A stretch of DNA of 64,000 nt from an uncultured Alphaproteobacteria bacterium (GTDB lineage Bacteria > Pseudomonadota > Alphaproteobacteria > HIMB59 > GCA-002718135). A program made the position numbers and the translations under genes. Of the stretch, positions 29,912 to 40,201 are shown piece after piece. Positions within the stretch are counted from its first letter, which is position 1. Each line of letters starts with the position of its first letter. Where the stretch lies: contig CACFXU010000003.1 of NCBI GenBank assembly GCA_902570155.1, positions 1 through 64,000 on the forward strand. Reading direction: 5' to 3'. The notes below the pieces were generated by a model, which worked only from the letters and a program-made list of their open reading frames with translations, was not told where the DNA came from and made no database searches.

Positions 29912-30646
29912 TTAAATTATTCCGTCATATATTAATTTACATCCACTCAAAAAAAGTAAAACATAAACAATATTAAAAAATAAGTTTTCTGGAATTTTTT
30001 TCTGTAGAAAGTATCCAAGTAAAACACTAATTAAAGCTAGTGGCAGTAAATAGAAAGAAATCATTAGATTAGAAGGCGCTAATAATCCCACAAAATAATA
30101 TGGAACTAATTTAACAAGATTTATAACCATAAATGCTAAGGTCATTGTTCCAATAAATGAAATTTTATCTAGCTTTAAGGGCAGCATATAAAAATTAATT
30201 GGTGGATTTCCTGCATGAATTAAAAAACTTGTATATCCAGCAATAGATGACCAAAAGTATCCTTTAAGTTTTGTTGGTTTAAGTAAATAATTATTTTTTT
30301 GAATAAATGAAACTAGAACAAAAATAATTGATATAACACCAACCATTATTCTTATCTGATCTTCGTTTGTAAATTCAAAAGTTAAAGTTCCAAATAAAAT
30401 ACCAATTATAGATGCTGGGATTACAATTTTTAAAATACTGTTTATCCATTTTTTCCAATACAAATAGATTGCCGAAAAATCCATTATGATTAAAAGTGGC
30501 AACAATATTCCTGCAGCTTGTAAAGGACTCATTGCAAATGACATAACTGGCACTGCTAACATCGCGATAGGTCCTGGAACACCACCTTTAGATAAACCAA
30601 ATACAAGAACTCCCAATGATGCAAAAATATAAAAATATAAATCCAT
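29912..30646 (-). CDS. TauE/SafE family sulfite/anion exporter
   Basis: GLSKGGVPGPIAMLAVPVMSFAMSPLQAAGILLPLLIIMD, repeated TM architecture. Confidence 0.88.
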   Translation of the reverse strand: MDLYFYIFASLGVLVFGLSKGGVPGPIAMLAVPVMSFAMSPLQAAGILLPLLIIMDFSAIYLYWKKWINSILKIVIPASIIGILFGTLTFEFTNEDQIRIMVGVISIIFVLVSFIQKNNYLLKPTKLKGYFWSSIAGYTSFLIHAGNPPINFYMLPLKLDKISFIGTMTLAFMVINLVKLVPYYFVGLLAPSNLMISFYLLPLALISVLLGYFLQKKIPENLFFNIVYVLLFLSGCKLIYDGII

Positions 30647-31813
30647 TTAATTAAAAATTTTTAATGCATTTTTAATATCTTTTATTTGATCATCAATGTC
30701 TTCCAATCCACAATATAATCTAATTAAAGTTCCAGTATTTTTATTTTTAAACTCTCTTTTATCTAATGGAGGAAAAGTAATGAGACTATCAAATCCACCC
30801 CAACTGTATCCCAATTTGAATATTTTAAGTTTATTAAAAAATTTTTCAATTTGATTATTTGAGTATTTCTTTTTCAGCATAAATGAAAATAAGCCTGTGC
30901 TACCAGAGAAATCTCTTTTCCATATTTTATGATTTTTTGTATGCGGTAATGCTGGATGAAAAACATCAGATACAAGATCATGTTCTAATAAATATCTTGC
31001 CATTAATAATGCATTTTTTTCAATTTCTCTCATTCGAATTTCAAGTGTTGGCAATCCTCTAATTGCTAAATAAACTTCTTCCGAACCAGGACATATTCCT
31101 AAAGTTTTTGAAGATGCTCTTATTTTTTTGGAATATTTTTTATTAGACGAAACGAAACCAATTAACACATCCGAGTGGCCGTTTATATATTTAGTTCCTG
31201 CATCTATAATAATATCAATACCTAATTTAATTGGATTACAAAATAAAGGTGAGGCCCAAGTATTATCCATAACTGTAGGAATTTTATTTTTTTTAGCAAT
31301 TTTTGTAATGAAAGGTATATCAATAATATCAAAAGTGGCTGTTCCTGGTGATTCTAAATAAATTAACTTTGTTTTACTATTAATCAATTTCTGAAAATTA
31401 TTAATATTTTTTGTTGGATGAAAATATTTTATTTTAACATTATATTGTTTAAGGATATTTTCACAAAAAGTTCTAGTAGGACTATAAACACTATCATTTA
31501 TTAAAACCTCATCACCAGATTTTAAAAAGGTAAAAAAAGGAATGACTATAGAAGCCAATCCTGATGGTGATAGTACTGTATCATTGCAGTTATATAAAAA
31601 AGAAATACTGTCTTCTAACTGCTTATGAAATGGATTTTTATTTATTCCATAAAATGTTGTTCTATCGTCAAAATTTTTAATATCGTTTAAGTAATCTTTA
31701 AATGTATTAAAGATCATTGTAGAGCCCTTATAGGTTCCAGGGTTGATAAATCCTTTTTGTTTAAGAGGATTTCTACCTATTTTGGTTAATTTTGTTTTTA
31801 TTTTCATAAACAA
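30647..31813 (-). CDS. metC: Cystathionine beta-lyase / Cys-Met metabolism PLP enzyme
   Basis: PSGLASIV, YLESPGTATFDIID, VMDNTWASPLFCNPIKLGIDIIIDAGTKYINGHSDVL. Confidence 0.85.
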   Translation of the reverse strand: MFMKIKTKLTKIGRNPLKQKGFINPGTYKGSTMIFNTFKDYLNDIKNFDDRTTFYGINKNPFHKQLEDSISFLYNCNDTVLSPSGLASIVIPFFTFLKSGDEVLINDSVYSPTRTFCENILKQYNVKIKYFHPTKNINNFQKLINSKTKLIYLESPGTATFDIIDIPFITKIAKKNKIPTVMDNTWASPLFCNPIKLGIDIIIDAGTKYINGHSDVLIGFVSSNKKYSKKIRASSKTLGICPGSEEVYLAIRGLPTLEIRMREIEKNALLMARYLLEHDLVSDVFHPALPHTKNHKIWKRDFSGSTGLFSFMLKKKYSNNQIEKFFNKLKIFKLGYSWGGFDSLITFPPLDKREFKNKNTGTLIRLYCGLEDIDDQIKDIKNALKIFN

Positions 31814-31968
31814 CTAAATATTGTATAAGCCAAAATCTTTATACACAAATTATAGTAGGCAATTTTAAGCTTAACAAATCTATTATTGGGATTAACTTAT
31901 TAATTTGTTATAGGGAAGCAATCTTTGAAAAAAGATATTTAAATAATTATTTAAACGGAGAAAATAAT

Positions 31969-32973
31969 ATGAAAAAACTATTATCTATCTTTGCAGTTTT
32001 AGCATTTGCTTTTTCAGCTCATGCTGGAACTCTTGATGATGTAAAAAATAGAGGTTTTCTAAAATGTGGAGTAACAACTGGTCTTGCTGGTTTTGCTGCT
32101 CCAGATGATAGCGGTGAATGGGCTGGTCTAGATGCAGATATGTGTCGTGCAGTTGCAGTAGCTGTTTTTGGAGACCGTTCAAAAGTAGAATTTATTACTA
32201 CTACAGGTAAATCTCGTTTCCCAACATTAGCTTCAGGTGAAGTTGATATGTTAGCGAGAAATACAACTTGGACAATTAGCCGTGATGTTAATCTTGGTTT
32301 TGAGTTCGTAGGTGTAAACTTCTACGATGGACAAGGTTTCATGGTTCCATCTGCTCTTGGTGTATCAAGTGCAACTGAGCTTGATGGTGCTACTGTATGC
32401 ATCCAAACTGGTACTACTACAGAGTTAAACCTTGCTGACTTCTTTAGATTAAATGGAATTAGCTACGAAGCACTTCCAATTGAAACTAATGATGAAGGTA
32501 AAGAAAACTTATTTGCTGGAAGATGTGACGTATACACAACTGATGCTTCAGGTCTTTCTTCAACAAGAGCTGCTGCTTCTAATCCAGATAAATGGGTTGT
32601 ATTACCAGAAATTATTTCAAAAGAACCACTTGGTCCACTTGTAAGACATGGTGATCACCAGTGGGGTGACGTAGTTCGTTGGTCTTTAAATGCAATGATT
32701 ATTGCTGAAGAACTAGGTATTACATCTGAAAACGTTGATGCTCAAATGAGCTCTAATGTTCCTGAAGTACTAAGACTTCTTGGTGTTGAAGGTAACTATG
32801 GAGAAATGCTTGAGCTAAGTAATGATTGGGCTTACCAAATTATCAAACAAATTGGTAACTACTCTGAATCTTACGAAGCAAACGTAGGTCCAGACACACC
32901 TCTAGAAATTGCAAGAGGTTTAAATGCTCTATGGACTCAAGGTGGTATTTTATACGCACCTCCATTCAGATAA
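31969..32973 (+). CDS. aapJ: General L-amino acid ABC transporter substrate-binding protein
   Basis: TLDDVKNRGFLKCGVTTGLAGFAAPDDSGEWAGLDADMCRAVAVAVFGD, AapJ/BztA-like; followed by Q, M, P genes. Confidence 0.93.
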   Translation: MKKLLSIFAVLAFAFSAHAGTLDDVKNRGFLKCGVTTGLAGFAAPDDSGEWAGLDADMCRAVAVAVFGDRSKVEFITTTGKSRFPTLASGEVDMLARNTTWTISRDVNLGFEFVGVNFYDGQGFMVPSALGVSSATELDGATVCIQTGTTTELNLADFFRLNGISYEALPIETNDEGKENLFAGRCDVYTTDASGLSSTRAAASNPDKWVVLPEIISKEPLGPLVRHGDHQWGDVVRWSLNAMIIAEELGITSENVDAQMSSNVPEVLRLLGVEGNYGEMLELSNDWAYQIIKQIGNYSESYEANVGPDTPLEIARGLNALWTQGGILYAPPFR

Positions 32974-32993
32974 ATCTTAATTAAATTTAAAAC

Positions 32994-33021
32994 GGGGGGT
33001 TTTAAACCCCCCATTTTTTTT
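32994..33021 (+). terminator. Rho-independent terminator between aapJ and aapQ
   Basis: GGGGGGT-TTTAA-ACCCCCC hairpin followed by T run. Confidence 0.88.
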
Positions 33022-33034
33022 GTATATACTAGCG

Positions 33035-34198
33035 ATGCGATCTAACTTAGGTTTCTTTTCTGATGAAAAATTTAGATCCATTTTTTTTCAAACTTTAGTT
33101 GTAGGTTTATTTGCCTTAGGTTTGTTCTTTGTAATTACTACAACTTCTTACAACTTAGAAAAAAGAAATATTGCGACTGGTTGGAGTTTTCTTCAAAATC
33201 CAGCTGGCTTTGATATAAGTTTCTCACCTTTTTTAGAATTTAAATCTACTGATACTCACTTAAAAGTTTATTTTGTTGGTGTTTTAAATACTCTTTTAGT
33301 TTCTATTACAGGATGTATAGCTGCAACAATTTTAGGCTTTATATTGGGTATAGTAAGGCTATCTTCAAATTGGTTGTTAAGTCGACTAGTTTATATTTAC
33401 GTTGAATTTTCAAGAAATGTTCCCTTACTTCTTCAAATAATTTTATGGTATAGTATTTTAATTCAACTACCTCGTGTAAAGCAATCACTTCAAGTTCTTG
33501 ATGTATTTTATATTTCAAACAGAGGATTGTATTCTCCAAGACCAATATTTGAAAGTGGATTTTCATATGTATCCATTGCAATTGTATTAGCTTTAATTTC
33601 AAGTTTCTTAATAAATAGATGGGCAAAAAAAAGACAAGATAAGACAGGCCAACAATTCCCCGTATTCTCAAGTTCAATTGGATTAATATTCATTGTTCCA
33701 TTAATTTTATTTTTTATTCTTGGCTCACCTTTGTCTTTTGAGCATCCAGAATTAAAAGGTTTTAACTTTAAAGGCGGTCTAGTTATTAGACCTGAATTTA
33801 TAGCAATGTTTTTAGCTTTATCAATTTACACTGCAGCCTTCATTTCTGAAATTGTTAGAGCGGGTATAATGTCTGTTTCAAAAGGACAAAGAGAGGCTTC
33901 AGCTGCTATAGGCTTAAAACAAACATGGATAATGAGACTAATCATTATACCCCAAGCTCTTAGAGTGATTGTCCCTCCACTAACAAGTCAGTATCTAAAT
34001 TTAACTAAAAATTCTTCTTTAGGAATTGCTGTCGGATATGCTGACCTTGTTCACGGTTTTGGAGGAATAAGTTTAAATCAAACTGGTCAAGCTATTGAAT
34101 GTATGGCTATTGTTATGGCAACTTATTTGTCAATTAGTCTTACAATATCTTTCTTTATGAACATTTATAATAGAAGTATACAATTTAAGGAAAAGTAA
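33035..34198 (+). CDS. aapQ: General L-amino acid ABC permease (start corrected from 33020)
   Basis: First ATG (MRSNLGFFSDEKFRS) avoids the terminator T run; EAA motif GQREASAAIGLKQTWIMRLIIIPQALRVIVPP. Confidence 0.9.
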   Translation: MRSNLGFFSDEKFRSIFFQTLVVGLFALGLFFVITTTSYNLEKRNIATGWSFLQNPAGFDISFSPFLEFKSTDTHLKVYFVGVLNTLLVSITGCIAATILGFILGIVRLSSNWLLSRLVYIYVEFSRNVPLLLQIILWYSILIQLPRVKQSLQVLDVFYISNRGLYSPRPIFESGFSYVSIAIVLALISSFLINRWAKKRQDKTGQQFPVFSSSIGLIFIVPLILFFILGSPLSFEHPELKGFNFKGGLVIRPEFIAMFLALSIYTAAFISEIVRAGIMSVSKGQREASAAIGLKQTWIMRLIIIPQALRVIVPPLTSQYLNLTKNSSLGIAVGYADLVHGFGGISLNQTGQAIECMAIVMATYLSISLTISFFMNIYNRSIQFKEK

Positions 34199-35331
34199 TG
34201 AACGAAATGAATGAAGTTAGAAAACCACCAGTAGCAACAACAGGTATTATTGGTTGGTTACGAATTAATTTATTCTTCAATTGGACAAACTCATTAATAA
34301 CTCTATTTGTTGTTTATTGTCTGTATCAGTTTATTCCTTGGATTTTAGATTGGACAATATTTTCAGCTGACTTTAAATATAATTATCTTGGTGAACAAAT
34401 TACTAACCAAGAAATGTGTTCACGAAATTTAGATCCTGAAAATGGGGGAGCTTGTTGGGCAGTTATATATGTAAGGTTTTATCAATTTATTTATGGATTT
34501 TATCCAAAGGTTGAAGTTTGGAGAGTTAATTTAGCGTATATTATGCTAGCTTTTGCGCTGCTACCTCTTTTGTATGCAAAACTTCCATATAGAAAGTACT
34601 TCTTATATTTTACATACATTTTTCCTGTTATTGCGTATTTTTTACTTAATGGTGGATTGGGATTTACTGAAGTATCTACTAACAAATGGGGCGGTCTTCT
34701 AGTAACACTCGTCCTAGGCTGTACAGGAATTGCATTAGCTTTTCCTATTGGAATTATGTTGGCTTTAGGCCGAAGATCTAAATTACCAGTTATAAGCATG
34801 ATGTGCACATTGTTTATTGAGTTTATTAGAGGTGTTCCTCTTATAACTTTATTATTCTTTGGAATGGTAATGCTTCCTCTTTTTTTACCAGAAGGAATAG
34901 ATATGGATGGTTTGGTAAGAGTTCTTGTTGCAGTTACTTTATTTCAATCAGCTTATATGGCAGAGGTTATAAGAGGAGGACTGCAGGCAATACCTCCTGG
35001 TCAATATGAAGCTGCTAAATCACTTGGGATGTCTTATTGGAGAATGAATTTATTAATAATACTTCCTCAAGCTATTAGAATTTCCATACCACCAATTGTC
35101 AACACATCTATAGGTTTATTTAAGGATACAACGTTAGTTATTATTGTAGGAATATTAGATTTATTAGGTATTGGAAGAGGTACTTTAGCGGATACAAATT
35201 GGTTAGGTTTATCTTATGAAATTTACTTTTTTGTAAGTTTGGTATTTTTTATATTCACATTTGGAATGTCTAGATACAGTTTGTATTTGGAAAAGAAATT
35301 AAAAACAGGTATTAATATGGGGGCTGATTAA
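34198..35331 (+). CDS. aapM: General L-amino acid ABC permease
   Basis: [32 protein letters not shown]; overlaps aapQ stop. Confidence 0.9.
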   Translation: MNEMNEVRKPPVATTGIIGWLRINLFFNWTNSLITLFVVYCLYQFIPWILDWTIFSADFKYNYLGEQITNQEMCSRNLDPENGGACWAVIYVRFYQFIYGFYPKVEVWRVNLAYIMLAFALLPLLYAKLPYRKYFLYFTYIFPVIAYFLLNGGLGFTEVSTNKWGGLLVTLVLGCTGIALAFPIGIMLALGRRSKLPVISMMCTLFIEFIRGVPLITLLFFGMVMLPLFLPEGIDMDGLVRVLVAVTLFQSAYMAEVIRGGLQAIPPGQYEAAKSLGMSYWRMNLLIILPQAIRISIPPIVNTSIGLFKDTTLVIIVGILDLLGIGRGTLADTNWLGLSYEIYFFVSLVFFIFTFGMSRYSLYLEKKLKTGINMGAD

Positions 35332-35332
35332 A

Positions 35333-36076
35333 ATGAGTGAAGAATCTATAATTTCATTAAAAAATGTTAACAAGTGGTTTGGAGATTTTCATGTATTACA
35401 AGATGTAAATCTTGAAGTTAAGAAGAAAGAAAGAATTGTAGTTTGTGGTCCTTCTGGTTCTGGTAAATCTACAATGATCAGATGTATTAATAGATTGGAA
35501 GAGCACCAAGAAGGTTCAATTGTTGTTGATGGAATTGAGTTAACAGGAAATTTAAAAAATATTGATAATGTTAGAAAAGAAGTTGGAATGGTGTTCCAGC
35601 AATTTAATTTATTCCCTCATTTATCTGTAAAAGAAAATATAACACTAGCTCCAATTTGGGTTAAAAAAATGCCAAAGGCAGAAGCAGAGGAACTGGCTAT
35701 GAGACAATTAGAAATAGTAAAAATTCCTGAACAAGCCAACAAGTATCCTGGTCAATTATCTGGCGGTCAACAACAAAGAGTAGCAATTGCTAGATCCCTT
35801 GCAATGAATCCGAACATCATGCTTTTTGATGAACCAACTTCAGCTCTTGATCCTGAAATGATTAAAGAAGTTTTAGATGTTATGGTTGATTTGGCAAACG
35901 GTGGAATGACAATGATTGTTGTTACTCACGAAATGGGTTTTGCTAAGACAGTAGCTGATAGAATGGTGTTTATGGATGAAGGTAAAATTGTTGAGGAAGC
36001 TAGCCCAGATAAGTTTTTTAATAATCCAGAGAGTGATCGTACAAAGTTATTTTTAAGTCAGATTCTTCATCAGTAA
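35333..36076 (+). CDS. aapP: General L-amino acid ABC ATPase
   Basis: Walker [10 protein letters not shown], signature LSGGQQQR, Walker [14 protein letters not shown]. Confidence 0.95.
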   Translation: MSEESIISLKNVNKWFGDFHVLQDVNLEVKKKERIVVCGPSGSGKSTMIRCINRLEEHQEGSIVVDGIELTGNLKNIDNVRKEVGMVFQQFNLFPHLSVKENITLAPIWVKKMPKAEAEELAMRQLEIVKIPEQANKYPGQLSGGQQQRVAIARSLAMNPNIMLFDEPTSALDPEMIKEVLDVMVDLANGGMTMIVVTHEMGFAKTVADRMVFMDEGKIVEEASPDKFFNNPESDRTKLFLSQILHQ

Positions 36077-36077
36077 T

Positions 36078-36779
36078 TTAAGAAGATAACAATAAATTAA
36101 CTCTTCTATTCATTTTACCTTTGTTTTCTATTTTGCCGATTTGAATTTTACCAATCTCATTAGTTGATTTCACATGTGTACCACCACAAGGTTGTAAATC
36201 AATATCACCAATTCTAATTAATCTTATTTTACCATCTACTTGAGGCGGTTTTACTGACATAGTTCTGACTAGCTCAGGTTTTTCTTCCAATATACTACTT
36301 TCAATTACTTCACTAGTAACGGTATGATTATCTTCAACCAACAAATTTATTTTTTCTTCTAATTCTTCTTTATTTATTTGTTTATCTGGATCATTAAAAT
36401 CTAATCGACTTTTTTCATAACCAATTTGACCACCAGTTACTCCTAAAGGGACTATAGAACACAACAAGTGCAGTGCAGTATGCATTCTCATATGCTTGTA
36501 TCGTAAATCCCAATTTATTTTTCCAATTATGTTAGTATTCTCTTCAAGATCATTGAGATCATCTACAATATTTATGATTTTATTATTTTCTTTAATAGTA
36601 TCTAAAACTTGTATTTTTATACTTTCAGTTTCTAGTGCACCTGTGTCCCCAGGTTGACCACCACTTTTTGCATAAAATGCTGTCTTATCTAACTCAATAC
36701 GATTTTCTTCTTTTATAATGCCTGTAATTTTTGCTTTAAATTCTTTAAGGTATGCATCTTCTTCGAATAATTTTGTCAT
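36078..36779 (-). CDS. Alanyl-tRNA editing protein (AlaX-like)
   Basis: TAFYAKSGGQPGDTG, HMRMHTALHLL, LQPCGGTHVKSTNEIG. Confidence 0.9.
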   Translation of the reverse strand: MTKLFEEDAYLKEFKAKITGIIKEENRIELDKTAFYAKSGGQPGDTGALETESIKIQVLDTIKENNKIINIVDDLNDLEENTNIIGKINWDLRYKHMRMHTALHLLCSIVPLGVTGGQIGYEKSRLDFNDPDKQINKEELEEKINLLVEDNHTVTSEVIESSILEEKPELVRTMSVKPPQVDGKIRLIRIGDIDLQPCGGTHVKSTNEIGKIQIGKIENKGKMNRRVNLLLSS

Positions 36780-36812
36780 AGCGTTTTTTAACAGTATTTT
36801 AAAAATATTATA

Positions 36813-36856
36813 TTGACTTTTTTCTCATTCTGAATAAATTAGAACAAAAGTAGAAC
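36813..36856 (+). promoter_or_regulatory. Predicted umuDC promoter with LexA (SOS) box
   Basis: TTGACT (36813-36818), 16-nt spacer, TAAATT (36835-36840), then GAAC-N7-GAAC (36842-36856), the reverse complement of the alphaproteobacterial LexA box GTTCN7GTTC. Confidence 0.75.
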
Positions 36857-36918
36857 AAATAATTTTATAAATAATATAATTATTATTTATCAATTATTTA
36901 AATATTTTTTCTAATATT

Positions 36919-37356
36919 ATGTCTAAAAAAATAGAAAACTTAATATTTAAAACTGAATCCAAAGGAGATCAAATAACACCTTATTTTCTTGATACAGTAT
37001 CTGCAGGTTTTCCATCTCCAGCTACTGATTATATGGAAAACAAACTTGATCTTAATGAATATTTGGTTCAACGTCCAACAGCAACCTATATCGTTAAAGC
37101 TAATGGCCCTTCTATGACCGATGCAGGCATATTATCAGGTGATTTACTTATTGTTGATAGAAGTATTACACCTCGTAACGACAATATTGTTATAGCCTCC
37201 ATCTTTGGTGACCTAACAGTTAAAAAACTGAAAAAGAAAGATCAGTCGCTATTTTTAATTTCTGCCAATAGTGAGTATCCTAGTATTCAAGTTAAAGAAG
37301 AAATGGAGTGTTTTATATGGGGGGTAGTGACATATGTCATACACAAAACTACTTAA
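36919..37356 (+). CDS. umuD: UmuD-like S24 self-cleaving protein
   Basis: DTVSAGFPSPA (A-G cleavage site), ANGPSMTDAGI (catalytic Ser), LTVKKL (catalytic Lys). Confidence 0.9.
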   Translation: MSKKIENLIFKTESKGDQITPYFLDTVSAGFPSPATDYMENKLDLNEYLVQRPTATYIVKANGPSMTDAGILSGDLLIVDRSITPRNDNIVIASIFGDLTVKKLKKKDQSLFLISANSEYPSIQVKEEMECFIWGVVTYVIHKTT

Positions 37357-38638
37357 TAGAAATCATAACTCAGTAAATCAATCTATAGCATTGATAGATT
37401 GCAATAATTTTTATGCGTCATGTGAAAGAATATTTAATCCAAAACTTATAGGAAAACCAATTGTCGTACTTTCTAATAATGATGGTTGTATCATTGCACG
37501 ATCAAAAGAAGCAAAAAAATTAGGGATAAAAATGGGTGAACCTTATTTTAAAGCAAAAAATATTATTGAAAAAAATGATGTTAAAGTTTTTTCATCTAAT
37601 TATTCCTTGTATGGTGATATTTCTCAAAGAGTAATGGAAACTTTATCAAGTTTCTCTTCAGAGGTAGAAATCTACTCTATAGACGAAGCATTTCTTAGTT
37701 TAAATGGTTTTGAAAACTATGAGCTAAACACTTATTGCAGACATATTAGACAAACAATTAAGAGGTGGGTTGGTATTCCAGTTAGTATTGGAGTGGGTCC
37801 AACAAAAACACTATCAAAAATAGCTAATCATTTAGCAAAAAAACAACCAGACTATAAAGGTGTGTGCATACTAAAAAATAAAATAGAAATAAAAAAAGCA
37901 TTAGAATTAACATCTATTGAAGAAGTATGGGGCATTGGGAGAAGATTATCTCTTTTCCTGAAAAAATATAATATTCATAATGCTTATCAATTTTCACAAA
38001 TGGACAGAGGATGGATAAGAAAAAATATGGGTGTAGTGGGAGAGAAGACATACCTAGAATTAAATAGTGTATCGTGTTTAGAGCTTGATTTGGTTCCAAG
38101 CGATAAACAAAGTTGTTGTGTTTCAAGATCGTTTAGTCAACCAATAGAAAAATTATTTGATTTGGAGGAATCAATATCAACTTATGGATCAAGAGTATCA
38201 GAGAAGATAAGGGAAGAGGGGTTGGTCGCTGAGTCGATGAGTATTTTTGTTTTGACAAATCATTTTAATAGAAGAGAGAAACAATATTCAAATTCAATAA
38301 AACTACATTTACCTTTTCCAACAAATAATAGCATAAAAATTGTTAAAAGAGCTCTTGAAGGAATTAGAAAAATATATCGACCAGGATTTCGTTATAAAAA
38401 AGCTGGAATTATATTATATGGTCTTAGCAGGCACAATGTAACTAGAGGATTGCTTGACTATGACCGTGATACATCAGATAGAATAATGAATACTATTGAT
38501 AATATTAATTCTAGATATGGAAGTTCAACGTTAAAGATAGCCTCTGAAGGTATAGAAAAAATATGGAAGATGAAAAGAGAAAACGTTTCTCCGTGCTATA
38601 CAACAAGGTTTGATGATTTAGTTCAGGTCAAATGTTAA
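37334..38638 (+). CDS. umuC: DNA polymerase V catalytic subunit
   Basis: IALIDCNNFYASCERIFNPKL, IYSIDEAFLSL, GVGPTKTLSKIANHLAKK. Confidence 0.95.
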   Translation: MSYTKLLNRNHNSVNQSIALIDCNNFYASCERIFNPKLIGKPIVVLSNNDGCIIARSKEAKKLGIKMGEPYFKAKNIIEKNDVKVFSSNYSLYGDISQRVMETLSSFSSEVEIYSIDEAFLSLNGFENYELNTYCRHIRQTIKRWVGIPVSIGVGPTKTLSKIANHLAKKQPDYKGVCILKNKIEIKKALELTSIEEVWGIGRRLSLFLKKYNIHNAYQFSQMDRGWIRKNMGVVGEKTYLELNSVSCLELDLVPSDKQSCCVSRSFSQPIEKLFDLEESISTYGSRVSEKIREEGLVAESMSIFVLTNHFNRREKQYSNSIKLHLPFPTNNSIKIVKRALEGIRKIYRPGFRYKKAGIILYGLSRHNVTRGLLDYDRDTSDRIMNTIDNINSRYGSSTLKIASEGIEKIWKMKRENVSPCYTTRFDDLVQVKC

Positions 38639-38740
38639 AGAGGCTAATTAAAACTAAATAAAATATTATTATAAATTGATAATATTTTTGTTAAAAAAAA
38701 ATTGTTAAGAAACTTCAATATATAAAATAAGAATATAAAG

Positions 38741-39877
38741 ATGAACATATATTCAAAAGCCAAAGTTGCTTGTTTGGTTGGAATTTCATTTCCAATGATA
38801 ATGTGGGTATTTATGCTAGGACATATACCAATTATTTACAAGAAACTTGAATTATCTGAAACAAGCTGGGGTATTTTTCTATTAATTTTTGGATTAATAC
38901 AAATTCTTACTGGTCAAGTATGCTCTAGATTAATTACCCCAAGGTTTGGAACAAAAATAATGATGTTTATGGGAATACTACTTCTATCAATAAGTTTTTT
39001 AATTATTATTTATATAACAAATTATATTTCATTTTTAATTATAGCTTGTTTATTTGGTATATCTTTAGGGTTAATAATGCCTTCCACAAATTCACATTTG
39101 TCATTAATTGAAGAACAAACAAAAGAAATTTTACAACCTATTTTCTGGGCATTTATGAGTTTGGGTGCAGTAATAGGGGCTTTTTTATCAATTTATTTAT
39201 TAAGTTTAAATTTTTTAATTTCAACATCTTTCCCAATCATATTTTTAATAGGCTTGATTATAGCATGTATAGTTTTTTATTTTGGATTACCTAGAGATAA
39301 AGATTATTTCGGAAAAGCAGAAAAATTTTCTTTGCCTGATAAAAAAGTTCTAATTTTTGGTTTGATTCTTTTTTTAGAATTTGGGACAGTAGGCATAATA
39401 ATGGAATGGTCACCTCTATGGTTGACACAGGATTTAGGATCACCATTATTCTTAGGGGCATTAATTTTAATTTCTTTTCATTCAGGTGAAATTCCATCGA
39501 GACTTTTTGGATCACAATTAATTAATTATTTTGGAGAAATAAAAATTGGTTTTCACTTAGTTCTGCTAGGATGTTTGTCATTGCTATTATCTATAATTAC
39601 AATGAATTATTATATAATAGCTTTTGCTTCATTTATTTTTGGGTTTGCAACTGGAAATACAAATCCTATTGTAATTAGGCAGGCAATTAAATCAACTACT
39701 GAAAACATTCCAACAACTATAGCTAATTTAATGACATTGGCTTTTTCAGGATTAATGATTGGCCCTGGTCTGGTTGGAGTGTCAGCAAAATATCTAGGAA
39801 TGACTTTTAATATGTATTTGCTGCCAATTGTTTGGGCTATTTGTGCACTTATTTTTATCAGAAATTATGTAAAATGA
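38741..39877 (+). CDS. MFS transporter
   Basis: 12-TM-like pattern; GTKIMMFMGILLLSISF, GFATGNTNPIVIRQA. Confidence 0.8.
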   Translation: MNIYSKAKVACLVGISFPMIMWVFMLGHIPIIYKKLELSETSWGIFLLIFGLIQILTGQVCSRLITPRFGTKIMMFMGILLLSISFLIIIYITNYISFLIIACLFGISLGLIMPSTNSHLSLIEEQTKEILQPIFWAFMSLGAVIGAFLSIYLLSLNFLISTSFPIIFLIGLIIACIVFYFGLPRDKDYFGKAEKFSLPDKKVLIFGLILFLEFGTVGIIMEWSPLWLTQDLGSPLFLGALILISFHSGEIPSRLFGSQLINYFGEIKIGFHLVLLGCLSLLLSIITMNYYIIAFASFIFGFATGNTNPIVIRQAIKSTTENIPTTIANLMTLAFSGLMIGPGLVGVSAKYLGMTFNMYLLPIVWAICALIFIRNYVK

Positions 39878-39881
39878 AAAA

Positions 39882-39956
39882 TGGCTCCCCGGGCCGGGCT
39901 CGAACCAGCGACCGATCGGTTAACAGCCGATTGCTCTACCACTGAGCTACCGAGGA
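39882..39956 (-). tRNA. tRNA-Asn(GTT), CCA encoded
   Basis: Reverse complement TCCTCGGTAGCTCAGTGGTAGAGCAATCGGCTGTTAACCGATCGGTCGCTGGTTCGAGCCCGGCCCGGGGAGCCA. Confidence 0.95.
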
Positions 39957-40003
39957 ACACAATTTTGTTGATAATAAAAAAAAATTAAAAAACAAGAAAA
40001 AAT

Positions 40004-40078
40004 TGGAGGCTCGGAGCGGAATCGAACCGCTGTGCAAGGCTTTGCAGGCCCCTACATCACCACTCTGCCACCGAGCCT
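40004..40078 (-). tRNA. tRNA-Cys(GCA), CCA encoded
   Basis: Reverse complement AGGCTCGGTGGCAGAGTGGTGATGTAGGGGCCTGCAAAGCCTTGCACAGCGGTTCGATTCCGCTCCGAGCCTCCA. Confidence 0.95.
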
Positions 40079-40201
40079 AAAAAAAATGACAATTATCACT
40101 ATATAATTTCTAGTCAATTAATGAAAAAAAATTCTAAAGATTAATAATATAATTTAAATAATTGATTATATAATAGGTTTATATAAAGCATCCTTTAAGA
40201 A

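Noticed and set aside
31985-32182. Antisense ORF in aapJ, and 32453-32644 in another frame
   Set aside because: Shadows of the highly expressed aapJ gene.
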